DNA from: Streptomyces spinoverrucosus | GTDB taxonomy: Bacteria; Actinomycetota; Actinomycetes; Streptomycetales; Streptomycetaceae | Direction of reading: 5' to 3' | Length of the DNA: 64,000 nt | Assembly (NCBI RefSeq): GCF_006539505.1 | Contig: NZ_BJND01000021.1 | Location: 58,515-122,514 of the forward strand | In this document: positions 8,465-16,778 of the stretch, piece by piece | How positions within the stretch are numbered: the stretch's first letter is position 1 | Layout of the letters: every line of letters begins with the position of its first letter | Translations under genes and position numbers: made by a program | The notes under the pieces: model-generated | Seen by the model: only the letters and a program-made list of their open reading frames with translations | Databases searched by the model: none | What the model was told of the DNA's origin: nothing

Positions 8465-9732
8465 CGTCATCGGCCGGATCCCTGCTGCACACCCACTTCG
8501 ACACCGAGGGGCCGGGCTCGCTCTCCATCGCGCTCGTCTCCGAGCACGCGAGCCCGCTGGCCGCGCTGGGCGGAGTCGACGCGGGTGGGCAGAACGTCCA
8601 CGTCGCCTGCCTCGCGAGCGCGCTGGCTGACAGGGGCCACCGCGTCACCGTGCACACCCGCCGCGACGATCCCGACCTGCCCGACGTCGTGCCCCTGCGC
8701 GACGGGGTGGAGGTGCACCATGTCCCGGCCGGACCGGCGGAGCCCATACCCAAGGACGAACTGCTGCCCCATATGGGCGACTTTGCCCGCCATCTGACGC
8801 GCGTGTGGCGGGGCCGTTCGCCCGACGTCGTGCACTCGCACTTCTGGATGTCGGGACTCGCCTCGCTGCGCGCGGTGCGCCCGCTGGACCTGCCCCTGCT
8901 GCACACGTACCACGCGCTGGGCACGGTGAAGCGGCGGCACCAGCAGCTCGCGGACACCAGCCCACCGCAGCGGATCGGCCACGAGACGGACGTCGGCCTG
9001 AACTGCGACCGGGTCGTCGCCACCTGCCGCGACGAGGTTCTGGAGCTGTCCCGGATGGGCATCCCCGCCGACAAGGTCAGCGTCGTACCGTGCGGGGTCG
9101 ACACCGAGCTGTTCACCCCTCAGGGGCCGGCCGCGAAGCGCCGCACCCAGCGCTACCGGCTGCTCCAGCTGGGCCGGCTCGTGCCCCGCAAGGGCGCGGC
9201 GGTCTCCGTCGCCGCGCTGGCCCGGCTGCCGGACACCGAACTCCTCATCGTCGGCGGCCCCGCGAAGGACCTGCTCGACGAGGACCCGGAGGTACGGCGC
9301 CTGCGCGACCTCGCCCGCCGGGCCGGGGTCGCCGACCGCGTCCACTTCACCGGCGGGGTGCCCAGCCGCCAGGTGCCCGCGCTGCTGCGCGGCTCCGACG
9401 TGGTGCTGTGCCCGGCCGACTACGAACCCTTCGGCATAGTGCCGCTGGAGGCGATGGCCTGCGGCCGGCCGGTCGTCGCCAGCGCGGTCGGCGGCCAGCT
9501 GGACACCGTCGCCGACCCGGCCACCGGGCGGCTGGTGCCGCCCCGCGACCCCGAGGCGCTCGCCCGGGCCGTCGCCGACCTGCTGGCCCGGCCCGAGGCA
9601 CGCCAGGCGTGCGGCGCGGCCGGGCGCCGCCGCGTGCTGCGCCGCTACGGCTGGAACCGCGTCGCGGCCGAGACGGAGGCGGCGTACTGCGCCGTCCTGG
9701 AGGCCCGCCAAGCCGTGACGGAGGTGGTGTGA
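8461..9732 (+). CDS. Glycosyltransferase family 4
   Basis: 423 residues, with a four-base overlap to the previous gene. SEHASPLAALGGVDAGGQNV is the N-terminal glycine-rich GT4 motif; VVHSHFWMSG and LLHTYHALGTVKR follow. The C-terminal donor site reads LLQLGRLVPRKGAA and YEPFGIVPLEAMACGRPVVA, with the E-x7-E arrangement of retaining GT4 enzymes such as sucrose-phosphate-synthase-like and MshA-like proteins. It is cytoplasmic or membrane-peripheral and transfers a sugar from a nucleotide donor. I infer a role in the heptose glycan from position only. Confidence 0.9.
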   Translation: MTSSAGSLLHTHFDTEGPGSLSIALVSEHASPLAALGGVDAGGQNVHVACLASALADRGHRVTVHTRRDDPDLPDVVPLRDGVEVHHVPAGPAEPIPKDELLPHMGDFARHLTRVWRGRSPDVVHSHFWMSGLASLRAVRPLDLPLLHTYHALGTVKRRHQQLADTSPPQRIGHETDVGLNCDRVVATCRDEVLELSRMGIPADKVSVVPCGVDTELFTPQGPAAKRRTQRYRLLQLGRLVPRKGAAVSVAALARLPDTELLIVGGPAKDLLDEDPEVRRLRDLARRAGVADRVHFTGGVPSRQVPALLRGSDVVLCPADYEPFGIVPLEAMACGRPVVASAVGGQLDTVADPATGRLVPPRDPEALARAVADLLARPEARQACGAAGRRRVLRRYGWNRVAAETEAAYCAVLEARQAVTEVV

Positions 9733-9863
9733 GCCATCGACGCCCGCCGGTCCGGGCGGCCCGCCCGGGCTTCGACAGCGTTCCGAGCCACCGCACAGCA
9801 CCGACGCCCGAAGGAGGTGCGGGTCCGGCCGCCGTCCCGTGTGACGCGGTACGCCCGACCAGC

Positions 9864-10526
9864 ATGAGCGAATTCTCCGCAACCCCCGGGTCCCCCGTCA
9901 CCGCCGCGCCAGCCGCGCTGGAGGCCGCGCAGGGGCACTGCCGGTCTCTGGAGCAGGCGCTGGTCCGGCTGCGCCGGGACGGGCTCGTTCGGATAGCCGA
10001 CTGGGGCGGCCGGCTCGCCGCCGTCCTGCCTTCCGGCGGCCGCCTGCTGGCCGCGGGCAACGGCGGCAGCGCCGCCCAGGCCCAGCATCTGACCGCCGAA
10101 CTCGTCGGCCGGTACCGCAGGGAGCGGCCCGCCTACTCGGCCATCTCCCTGCACGCCGAGACCTCCAGCCTCACCGCGCTCGGCAACGACTACGGCTTCG
10201 ACCAGGTGTACGCCCGTCAGGTGGCCGCTCACGGGCGGCCCGGGGACGTCCTCGTGCTGCTGTCCACGTCCGGCCGCAGCGCCAACCTGATCAGCGCGGC
10301 CGTGACCGGCCGGACGGCGGGGCTGCGGGTCTGGGCGATGACCGGGCCGCGGCCGAACCCGCTGGCCGAGGCCGCCGACGAGGCGCTGTGCATCGACGCC
10401 GACACCACGGCGACCGTCCAGGAGGCCCATCTGGTCGCCGTGCACCTGCTGTGCGAGGCGTTCGACGCGGCGCTCGCCCCCCGTGCCGCGTCGCGCGCCG
10501 TCGCCGCCCACCGGAGGGCATCGTGA
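9864..10526 (+). CDS. gmhA: Sedoheptulose-7-phosphate isomerase (SIS domain, GmhA)
   Basis: 220 residues. The SIS fold is visible in LLAAGNGGSAAQAQHLTAEL (phosphosugar loop GNGGSA) and VLLSTSGRSANLI (Ser-rich phosphate loop). This arrangement and the GNGGSAAxAxHxxxEL string are typical of GmhA/DiaA, which converts sedoheptulose 7-phosphate to D-glycero-D-manno-heptose 7-phosphate, the first step of the ADP-heptose route. It has an N-terminal extension of about 40 residues. It overlaps hldE by four bases, which strongly supports the heptose function over DiaA. A gap of 131 bases with no visible gene separates it from the upstream glycosyltransferase. Confidence 0.9.
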   Translation: MSEFSATPGSPVTAAPAALEAAQGHCRSLEQALVRLRRDGLVRIADWGGRLAAVLPSGGRLLAAGNGGSAAQAQHLTAELVGRYRRERPAYSAISLHAETSSLTALGNDYGFDQVYARQVAAHGRPGDVLVLLSTSGRSANLISAAVTGRTAGLRVWAMTGPRPNPLAEAADEALCIDADTTATVQEAHLVAVHLLCEAFDAALAPRAASRAVAAHRRAS

Positions 10527-11932
10527 CGGGGCCGAAGCCGCTGGTGGTCGTCGGGGACGTGCTGCTGGACGAGGACATCGAGGGCGTCGCGACCCGCCTG
10601 GCCCCCGACGCGCCCGCGCCGGTCGTCGACGTCACCCAGGACCGCACGCACCCCGGCGGGGCGGGGCTGGCCGCCGCGCTGGCCGCCCGGGGCGGGCGTG
10701 AGGTGGTTCTGGTGACCGCGCTCGGCGACGACGACGCGAGCGAGGCGGTACGCCGTGAACTGCGCGGCCGGGTCCGGCTGGTGGAGATTCCGCTGACCGG
10801 CAGCCTGCCGGTGAAGACCCGGGTGCTGGCGGGCGGGCGCCCGCTGGTGCGCATCGACCGGGGCGGCGGCACCCCGGGCGAACCCGACGGGGCGGTGCGC
10901 GATGCGCTGGCCCAGGCGCACGCCGTGCTCGTCGCCGACTACGGGCGGCACACGGCGAGCGCCGTCCGGCAGCATCTGGCCGCGGTCGTGCCGCGCACCC
11001 CGCTGGTGTGGGACCCGCATCCCAAGGGCGAGGAGCCCGTCCCGGGGGCGCGGCTGGTCACGCCGAACGCGGCGGAGGCGCGCGGCCTGTGTCCCTCCGG
11101 AGGATCCGAGGGCTCGGGAGGCTCAAGGAGCGACTCCCTGCGCGACCACGCCGAGCGGGGGATGGTTCTCGCGGAGCGCTGGCAGGCGGCGGGCGTCGCG
11201 GTGACGCTCGGCGACCGCGGGGTCCTGCTGGCCCGGCCGGGCGACGGTACGCCGATGCTGATCCCGCCGCCCTACCGGGCCACCGGGGACCCGTGCGGCG
11301 CCGGTGACTGCTTCGCCGCCGCGACCGCGGCCGCGCTGGCGGACGGCGCGCTGCCCGAGGAGGCCCTTCAGCGGGCGGTGGCCGAAGCGGCGGCGTTCGT
11401 GTCGGAGGGCGGGGCCGGCAACCCGGCGCTGTGGCGGACCGCGCCCGCCTCCCCCGCCATCGAAGCGCCCAGCACCGACCCCTTCGCCCTCGCCGAGCAG
11501 GTCCGGGCGCGCGGCGGCACGGTGGTCGCCACCGGCGGCTGCTTCGACCTGCTGCACGCCGGTCACGTCGGCCTGCTGGACAGCGCCCGCGGCATCGGCG
11601 ACTGCCTCATCGTCTGCGTCAACTCGGACGCCTCCGTCGCCCGCCTCAAGGGCCCGGGACGGCCGCTCAACCCGGAGGCGGACCGCGTCCGCGTCCTGCA
11701 GGCCCTCGGCTGCGTCGACGCCGTCGCCGTCTTCGACGAGGACACCCCCGAGGAACTCCTCGCCCGGCTGCGGCCCGATGTGTGGGTGAAGGGCGGCGAC
11801 TACTCCGTCCAGGACCTGCCCGAGGCCGGGACGCTGCGCGCGTGGGGCGGACAGGCGGTGATCCTGCCCTACCTGGACGGCCGGTCCACGACCCTGCTGG
11901 CCCGCCGCGCGGCCCGCGCCGCCGCCCGGTGA
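10523..11932 (+). CDS. hldE: Bifunctional heptose-7-phosphate kinase / heptose-1-phosphate adenylyltransferase (HldE)
   Basis: 469 residues from GTG (GGAGGG site; four-base overlap with gmhA), close to the ~477 of E. coli HldE. The N-terminal PfkB kinase domain shows VVGDVLLDEDIEG, HPGGAGLAAALAARGG and the anion-hole GAGDCFAAATAAAL. The C-terminal cytidylyltransferase-like domain shows TGGCFDLLHAGHVGLLDSA (HxGH nucleotide-binding motif) and WVKGGDY. Together they phosphorylate heptose 7-phosphate at C1 and, after GmhB, attach AMP to give ADP-heptose. A complete two-domain HldE is notable in a Gram-positive-type genome. Confidence 0.93.
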   Translation: MTGPKPLVVVGDVLLDEDIEGVATRLAPDAPAPVVDVTQDRTHPGGAGLAAALAARGGREVVLVTALGDDDASEAVRRELRGRVRLVEIPLTGSLPVKTRVLAGGRPLVRIDRGGGTPGEPDGAVRDALAQAHAVLVADYGRHTASAVRQHLAAVVPRTPLVWDPHPKGEEPVPGARLVTPNAAEARGLCPSGGSEGSGGSRSDSLRDHAERGMVLAERWQAAGVAVTLGDRGVLLARPGDGTPMLIPPPYRATGDPCGAGDCFAAATAAALADGALPEEALQRAVAEAAAFVSEGGAGNPALWRTAPASPAIEAPSTDPFALAEQVRARGGTVVATGGCFDLLHAGHVGLLDSARGIGDCLIVCVNSDASVARLKGPGRPLNPEADRVRVLQALGCVDAVAVFDEDTPEELLARLRPDVWVKGGDYSVQDLPEAGTLRAWGGQAVILPYLDGRSTTLLARRAARAAAR

Positions 11933-12945
11933 CCCCCCGACCGGCCCCCCGCCTCCTGGTGCTGCGCGCGCTGGGCCTCGGCGATCTGCTGACGGCGGTG
12001 CCCGCGCTCCGGGCGCTGCGCCGACACCTCACGGGCCACGAGCTGGTCCTGGCCGCCCCGGAACGCCTGTCCGGGCCGGTCGCCGCCACCGGCCTGGTGG
12101 ACCGACTGCTGCCCACGTCCGCCCCCGGCCGGGAGGTACCCGCCGACCTGCCCTGGACGGGCCCCGCCCCCGACCTCGCCGTCGACCTGCACGGCAACGG
12201 CCCGCCGAGCCATCTGCTGCTGCAACGCCTGTGCCCGCACCGCCTGTTCGCCTACGCGCACCCGGACACGCCCGACATCGTGGGCCCCGCCTGGCAGGAG
12301 GACGAGCACGAGCGGGACCGCTGGTGCCGTCTGTTGCGCTGGTACGGCATCCCGGCCGACCCTCTGGACCTACGGATCCCGGCGCCCGCCGCGTCCTCCC
12401 CCGCGCCGGGCGCCGTCGTCGTGCATCCCGGCGCGGACGCCCCCGCCCGCTGCTGGCCGAAGGAACGGTTCGCGGCCGTGGCCCGGGAACTGCGCCGGTG
12501 CGGTCACGACGTCGTGGTGACCGCCGGGGCGGGCGAGGGTGCGCTGGCCGACTACGTGGCGACGGAGGCCGGGCTGCCGTCGGCGGCGGTCCTCGGCGGC
12601 GCCGGTGACGTGCCGTTCGACCAGCTGGCCGCGCTCGTCACCCAGGCCCGCTGCGTGGTGGTCGGCGACACCGGGCTGGCCCACCTCGCCACGGCGCTGG
12701 GCACCAGCTCGGTCGTGCTCTTCGGCCCGGTCGCCCCTCGGCTGTGGGGCCCGCCGCCCGACCCGCGCCACCGGGTGCTGTGGCACCCCGGGGAGGACGA
12801 CTCGGCCCGCCCGGGCGACGCCCACGGCAGGGAACCGGACGCCCGGCTGCTGCGGATCGGCGTCGAGGAGGTCGTCGAGGCGGTGCGGGCGGTGACGGAC
12901 GGTGTCCCGGGCGACGCGCCGGTCCTCGGGTCGATACGTCTCTGA
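11929..12945 (+). CDS. Glycosyltransferase family 9 (heptosyltransferase-like)
   Basis: 338 residues from a GTG that overlaps the hldE stop (GTGA). The N-terminus LLVLRALGLGDLLTAVPALR retains the catalytic Asp (D19, the WaaC Asp13 position). AVVVHPGADAPARCWPKERF, VVVTAGAGE and VGDTGLAHLATALGTSSVVLFG form the GT9 C-terminal nucleotide-binding region. As the gene directly after hldE, it is the most likely user of ADP-heptose. It ends the operon; the convergent MFS gene begins its stop five bases away with no hairpin between them. Confidence 0.9.
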   Translation: MTPRPAPRLLVLRALGLGDLLTAVPALRALRRHLTGHELVLAAPERLSGPVAATGLVDRLLPTSAPGREVPADLPWTGPAPDLAVDLHGNGPPSHLLLQRLCPHRLFAYAHPDTPDIVGPAWQEDEHERDRWCRLLRWYGIPADPLDLRIPAPAASSPAPGAVVVHPGADAPARCWPKERFAAVARELRRCGHDVVVTAGAGEGALADYVATEAGLPSAAVLGGAGDVPFDQLAALVTQARCVVVGDTGLAHLATALGTSSVVLFGPVAPRLWGPPPDPRHRVLWHPGEDDSARPGDAHGREPDARLLRIGVEEVVEAVRAVTDGVPGDAPVLGSIRL

Positions 12946-12949
12946 CCTG

Positions 12950-14332
12950 TCAGGCGGCCGTGCTCAGCTCCGGCTGCGGTGCCGTGCCGTCGCGCTCCCC
13001 CGTCCGCACCGGCACAGGCGTCGCCGTACCGCGTTGCCGCAGCAGGTACCCCGCCCCGAGGGAACCGGCGATGACCAGGCCGCCGATCACCAGGGCGCCC
13101 CGGGCGCCGGCGAGTTCCATCAGCAGGCCCAGCAGCGGCGGACCGGCGAGGCCCCAGCCGGTGCTGATGCTGCCCCAGACACCGAGGACGCGGCCGCGCA
13201 TGTGGGCGGGCGGGTCGGTCTGCAGGACGGTCGTCCCGGCGGTGTCGGAGACGGACTCCACCACGGCCATGGGCAGCACGAGCACCAGCAGGACGGCGAT
13301 CGACGGCGACAGTCCCGCCGCCGCCTGGAGCAGCGCGCCGGTGGCGGCCAGGGCGGCCACGAGCCGTACCGAGGGCCTGCGCAGCCGCGCGCCGAGCACC
13401 GCGCCGAGGATGCCGCCGACTGCGAGGACGGTGGAGACGGTGCCGAAGGCGCCGGCGCCCGCCGCGAGCGGGCCGGTGACGAGGACGGCGAGGGTCAGGC
13501 CGTAGTTCCGGCCGAAGATCGCGCTGATTCCGGTGACGCCCGCGAGCGCGACCAGCCGGGGGCGGCGCAGGAAGTAGGCGAGGCCCTGCCGCACGGTCAT
13601 GTCCGGCGCGGCCGCCCGCTGTGCCGAGGCCTTGGCGCCCCGCTGGGCAGGGATGCGTGCCGCCGCCTTGGCGCCACGCTGAGCGGGGATGACGTACTTC
13701 ACCGCTCCGGCGGCGGGGCGCAGGAACGGGATGACGGCGGCGACGAAGAGGAACGACAGCCCGTTGGCCGCATAGGCGGCGGCCGTGCCGAGGAAGCCGA
13801 CGGCGACACCGGCGAGTGCGGTACCGGCGAGCCGGCCCGCACTGTGCACCAGCGAACCGACGCCGATGGCGGAGGGCACGTCCTCGGTGGGGACCAGGTC
13901 GTTGCCCAGCAGGGCGCAGGCGGGGCCGTCGACCGTGGCGATGGTTCCGGTGACGGCGGCCAGCACCAGCAGGACGGTCAGGTCGAGCCGGTCGGTCGCC
14001 ACCAGCACGGCCGTCACGAGGGCGACGACGCCCAGCAGCGCCTGGCTGACGAGGGCGGTGAGCTTGCGGGGCCAGCGGTCGACGGCGGCCCCGCCCGCGA
14101 GGCTCACCAGGAGCGCGGGCGCGGCCTGCACGGACACGGACAGCCCGGTGGCGGCGGCCGACCCGGTGATCTGCAGCACCAGCAGGTTCTGCACCGTGAG
14201 CTGCATCCACGTACCGGCGTTCGACACGAAGTTCGCCAGCGACCACCAGCGCATGCTGCGGTATTTCAGGGAGCGCCACGGCGAGCGTGAGCCGGCGGCA
14301 GGAGGCAGGTCGGAATCAGGTGACGTAGGCAC
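12950..14332 (-). CDS. MFS transporter
   Basis: 460 residues from a GTG. About twelve hydrophobic segments are visible, starting SLANFVSNAGTWMQLTVQNLL, like DHA3/MefE-type transporters ('NFxSNxGTWMQ'). A long central loop carries the tandem 12-residue repeat IPAQRGAKAAAR / IPAQRGAKASAQ. It lies in the inner membrane, probably exporting a small molecule by proton antiport. It is convergent with the glycan operon but on the other strand, so a part in glycan export is not supported. An internal start at MRWWSLANF would also give a full transporter. Confidence 0.85.
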   Translation of the reverse strand: MPTSPDSDLPPAAGSRSPWRSLKYRSMRWWSLANFVSNAGTWMQLTVQNLLVLQITGSAAATGLSVSVQAAPALLVSLAGGAAVDRWPRKLTALVSQALLGVVALVTAVLVATDRLDLTVLLVLAAVTGTIATVDGPACALLGNDLVPTEDVPSAIGVGSLVHSAGRLAGTALAGVAVGFLGTAAAYAANGLSFLFVAAVIPFLRPAAGAVKYVIPAQRGAKAAARIPAQRGAKASAQRAAAPDMTVRQGLAYFLRRPRLVALAGVTGISAIFGRNYGLTLAVLVTGPLAAGAGAFGTVSTVLAVGGILGAVLGARLRRPSVRLVAALAATGALLQAAAGLSPSIAVLLVLVLPMAVVESVSDTAGTTVLQTDPPAHMRGRVLGVWGSISTGWGLAGPPLLGLLMELAGARGALVIGGLVIAGSLGAGYLLRQRGTATPVPVRTGERDGTAPQPELSTAA

Positions 14333-14617
14333 AGGAGTACTCGAAGGCGGGGCGACGGTGGTCAGGCTGAGCTCGGAACACCGGCTGCGCTGCGCGGTCG
14401 CTCCACCTGGATCTGGGCGCCGCCCATCGTGGCAGACGGGACTTCCGAGTCATGACCGACGCCCTGACCCCCGGAAGATCCACAAACCGCAATCGGCCCA
14501 TGCACCTGCGGATTTGCCCCGCCTGTGCACTTGCTCACAGGATCCTGCGCCGATCGCGTTATGCGACGCACGTCACGGGAACGCGGGGAGCTGAAACCTC
14601 ACCACAGTGGAGGAGCC

Positions 14618-14812
14618 ATGGCTGGTATCAGGCCCCCTGATCTGCAGAAGGCCCTGTCCGGTGCGGAGTACCCGGCCGATCGCGACAAACTGGTCGAGGT
14701 CGCCCGGAAGAACCACGCGCCCAAGGAGGTCACCGAGCGGATCTCGCACCTCGGCAAGAAGAAGTACGAGAACCCGGCCGAGGTCAGCAAGGCCGTCTTC
14801 CAGAACGAGTGA
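14618..14812 (+). CDS. DUF2795-type small protein
   Basis: 64 residues, starting MAGIRPPDLQKALSGAEYPADR with a textbook GGAGGAG site five bases upstream. The sequence '...LxGxxYPAxRxxLVExAxxNxAPxEVxxxIxxL' matches the small actinobacterial family I know as DUF2795. It is charged, soluble and predicted helical. Function is unknown. It is a monocistronic gene between the two glycan arms and probably unrelated to them. Confidence 0.8.
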   Translation: MAGIRPPDLQKALSGAEYPADRDKLVEVARKNHAPKEVTERISHLGKKKYENPAEVSKAVFQNE

Positions 14813-14876
14813 CACACACGACGCCTCGCGGCGGCCGGGCTCTAGGACCCGCCCGCCGCGATCGCGTGCGGGCGGT

Positions 14877-15794
14877 TCAGCCGACGTACTTGCGCGCTGG
14901 CGAAGACCGGCGCGCCCGTTCCAGCGCCACCAGGCGGGCTTCGAGGTCGGCCGGGACGGGGTCGCGTTGCTTCAGCACCCACGGCAGCCCCGCCGCCGCC
15001 AGCGCGAAGGCCCGCGCGGACGCCCGGTCACGGGGCACGGTCCGCAGCAGGTACCCCGTGCGGCGCAGGGCCGACCGCCAGGGGCGGCGCAGCCAGGTGA
15101 ACCACAGGGTGTTGCGCAGGCCGAGCACGCGCCGGGCGGTGCTGTCGCGGACCGGTGACGCCGCATGGTGGATGGTCAGTTCCGGTACGTAGCTCAGCCA
15201 GTGCCCCCGGCGCAGCAGATCAGTGGCCAGCAACTCCTCCTCCCCGCCGATCCACAGCCCGGCGTGGAAGCCGCCCACCTCCCGGAAGGCGTCGACACGC
15301 ATCACCGTCGCGGCGGCGAGGAAGGAGCCGAGCGCCGGTCCGGGCAGCCAGTCGGGGCCGGTCAGCGGCGAGTCGCGCAGCTCGGCGACGACGGGGTCCT
15401 CCTCCCCGGACGGCTCGACGACGATACGGGCCGTGACGGCCGCCAGCGGCGGGTGAGCGTCGAGGAGATCCGCGGCCCGCCGCAGGGAGCCTCGCTCCCA
15501 CCAGGTGTCGTCGTCGCAGAAGGCCACGTACGGCGTCCGCACGTGCCGTATCGCGAGATTCCGCCCGACCGCGCCCAGGTTCCGTCCGGGCCGCAGCAGC
15601 AGTACGTCCGGGAAGTCGCGGGCGACGGCCTCGCCGGTGCCGTCGCGGGAGCCGTTGTCGGTGACCACGATCCGGGGGCGCTCGGGGAGGTCCCGCAGGG
15701 TGCGCAGGGTGCGCAGCAGTTCGGTACGGCGGTCCCGGGTGATGACCACGACCGTCGTACGGGGGTCGGGGGCCTGCCCGGCTGCGCCGCTCAC
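14877..15794 (-). CDS. Glycosyltransferase family 2
   Basis: 305 residues from a GTG overlapping the upstream gene's stop. GT-A motifs are TTVVVITRDRRTELLRTL, IVVTDNGSRDGTGEAV and TPYVAFCDDDTWWERGSL (metal-binding DDD), followed by GGFHAGLWIGGEEELLATDL. The C-terminus RRPWRSALRRTGYLLRTVPRD is basic and amphipathic, suiting a membrane-peripheral enzyme. It is the paralogue of the adjacent 15791-16699 gene, which shares the DDD(T/S)WW and GGEE motifs. It probably transfers a sugar in the same surface glycan. Confidence 0.9.
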   Translation of the reverse strand: MSGAAGQAPDPRTTVVVITRDRRTELLRTLRTLRDLPERPRIVVTDNGSRDGTGEAVARDFPDVLLLRPGRNLGAVGRNLAIRHVRTPYVAFCDDDTWWERGSLRRAADLLDAHPPLAAVTARIVVEPSGEEDPVVAELRDSPLTGPDWLPGPALGSFLAAATVMRVDAFREVGGFHAGLWIGGEEELLATDLLRRGHWLSYVPELTIHHAASPVRDSTARRVLGLRNTLWFTWLRRPWRSALRRTGYLLRTVPRDRASARAFALAAAGLPWVLKQRDPVPADLEARLVALERARRSSPARKYVG

Positions 15795-16699
15795 CGGGCC
15801 GCCCGTTCCAGCAGCCGGACCGCGTGTTCGATGCGGTCGGGAAGCCTTTCGCGGTCCCGCAGCGCCGCGGGGAGCCGGGCGAGGGTGCCGCGCAGGGCCG
15901 TACCGGCCTCCCGTTCGCCCCGGGCCGCGGCGGCGCAGAGGTGGGCGGTGTGCCGCAGGGCGACCGGGACGGGGCGGCGCAGCCACGCGGTGAGCAGGGC
16001 GTTGCGCAGTTGCAGCGCCGAGCGGCCGGGGCGCTCGCCCGGGTCGGGGTGGTGCAGGGCCGTCACCGAGGGCACATGGCTCACGCCCCAGCCCCGGGCC
16101 GCCAGATCGTAGGCGAGCAGGGTCTCCTCGCCGCCGAAGAACAGCACCGGGTGGTAGCCGCCCGCCTCCAGGAACGCCCGGCGCCGGACCACGGCCGCGC
16201 ACGCGAGAAACCCCAGGACCGGACGGCCGGGCAGGTCGGCTGCGGGCGGCAGCGGCGAGTCGGCGAGCACGGAGTTCAGCGGGTCCTCGGTGGCGTCCGG
16301 GCCGACCAGCGTCCGCGCGGCCAGCAGGCCGAGACGCGGATGGGCGTCGAGGAGGTCGGCCGCGGCATCCAGGGCGCCCGGCGCCCACCAGGAGTCGTCG
16401 TCACTGAAGGCCACGTACGGCGTGGTGGCGTGCCGTACCGCGAGATTGCGGCCCAGCGCGCCGGTGTTGTGCCCGGCGGCCAGCACGCGTGCCCCCACCG
16501 GGTGCTGCCGTACCGCGTCCACCGTCCCGTCGGCGGAGCCGTTGTCCACGACGACGACCTCGGGGCGCTCGGGCAGCGCGGCCAGCCGGTCCAGGGTGCG
16601 CAGGACGCCCCGGCGCCGGTTGCGGGTGATCATCGCGACGGTGACCCGGCTGGAGCGCCGGTCGGCCACGGCAGGCCGGGAGGTGACGACTTCGGCCAT
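15791..16699 (-). CDS. Glycosyltransferase family 2
   Basis: 302 residues. VTVAMITRNRRRGVLRTLDR, VVVVDNGSADGTVDAV and TPYVAFSDDDSWWAPGALD define the GT-A fold; GGYHPVLFFGGEETLLAYDL follows. It is coupled to the next GT2 by a four-base overlap. Close similarity of layout suggests tandem duplication. A GGAG stretch lies upstream of the ATG. Donor and acceptor are unknown. Confidence 0.9.
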   Translation of the reverse strand: MAEVVTSRPAVADRRSSRVTVAMITRNRRRGVLRTLDRLAALPERPEVVVVDNGSADGTVDAVRQHPVGARVLAAGHNTGALGRNLAVRHATTPYVAFSDDDSWWAPGALDAAADLLDAHPRLGLLAARTLVGPDATEDPLNSVLADSPLPPAADLPGRPVLGFLACAAVVRRRAFLEAGGYHPVLFFGGEETLLAYDLAARGWGVSHVPSVTALHHPDPGERPGRSALQLRNALLTAWLRRPVPVALRHTAHLCAAAARGEREAGTALRGTLARLPAALRDRERLPDRIEHAVRLLERAAR

Positions 16700-16715
16700 G
16701 GGCTCCTCCAGGGTT

Positions 16716-16768
16716 GGGTTTCACGGTCACGGAGTTACCGGGTTTCACGGATTTGTTGGGTTTCACAG
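16716..16768. repeat. Three short direct repeats in the leader of the GT2 pair
   Basis: GGGTTTCACGG occurs at 16716-16726 and 16740-16750, and GGGTTTCACAG at 16758-16768, spaced 24 and 18 bases. On the transcribed strand this reads C(C/T)GTGAAACCC three times in the 79-base gap upstream of the GT2 genes. Function unknown; possibly a regulator-binding array or slippage products. Confidence 0.6.
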
Positions 16769-16778
16769 AGCACGGGTG

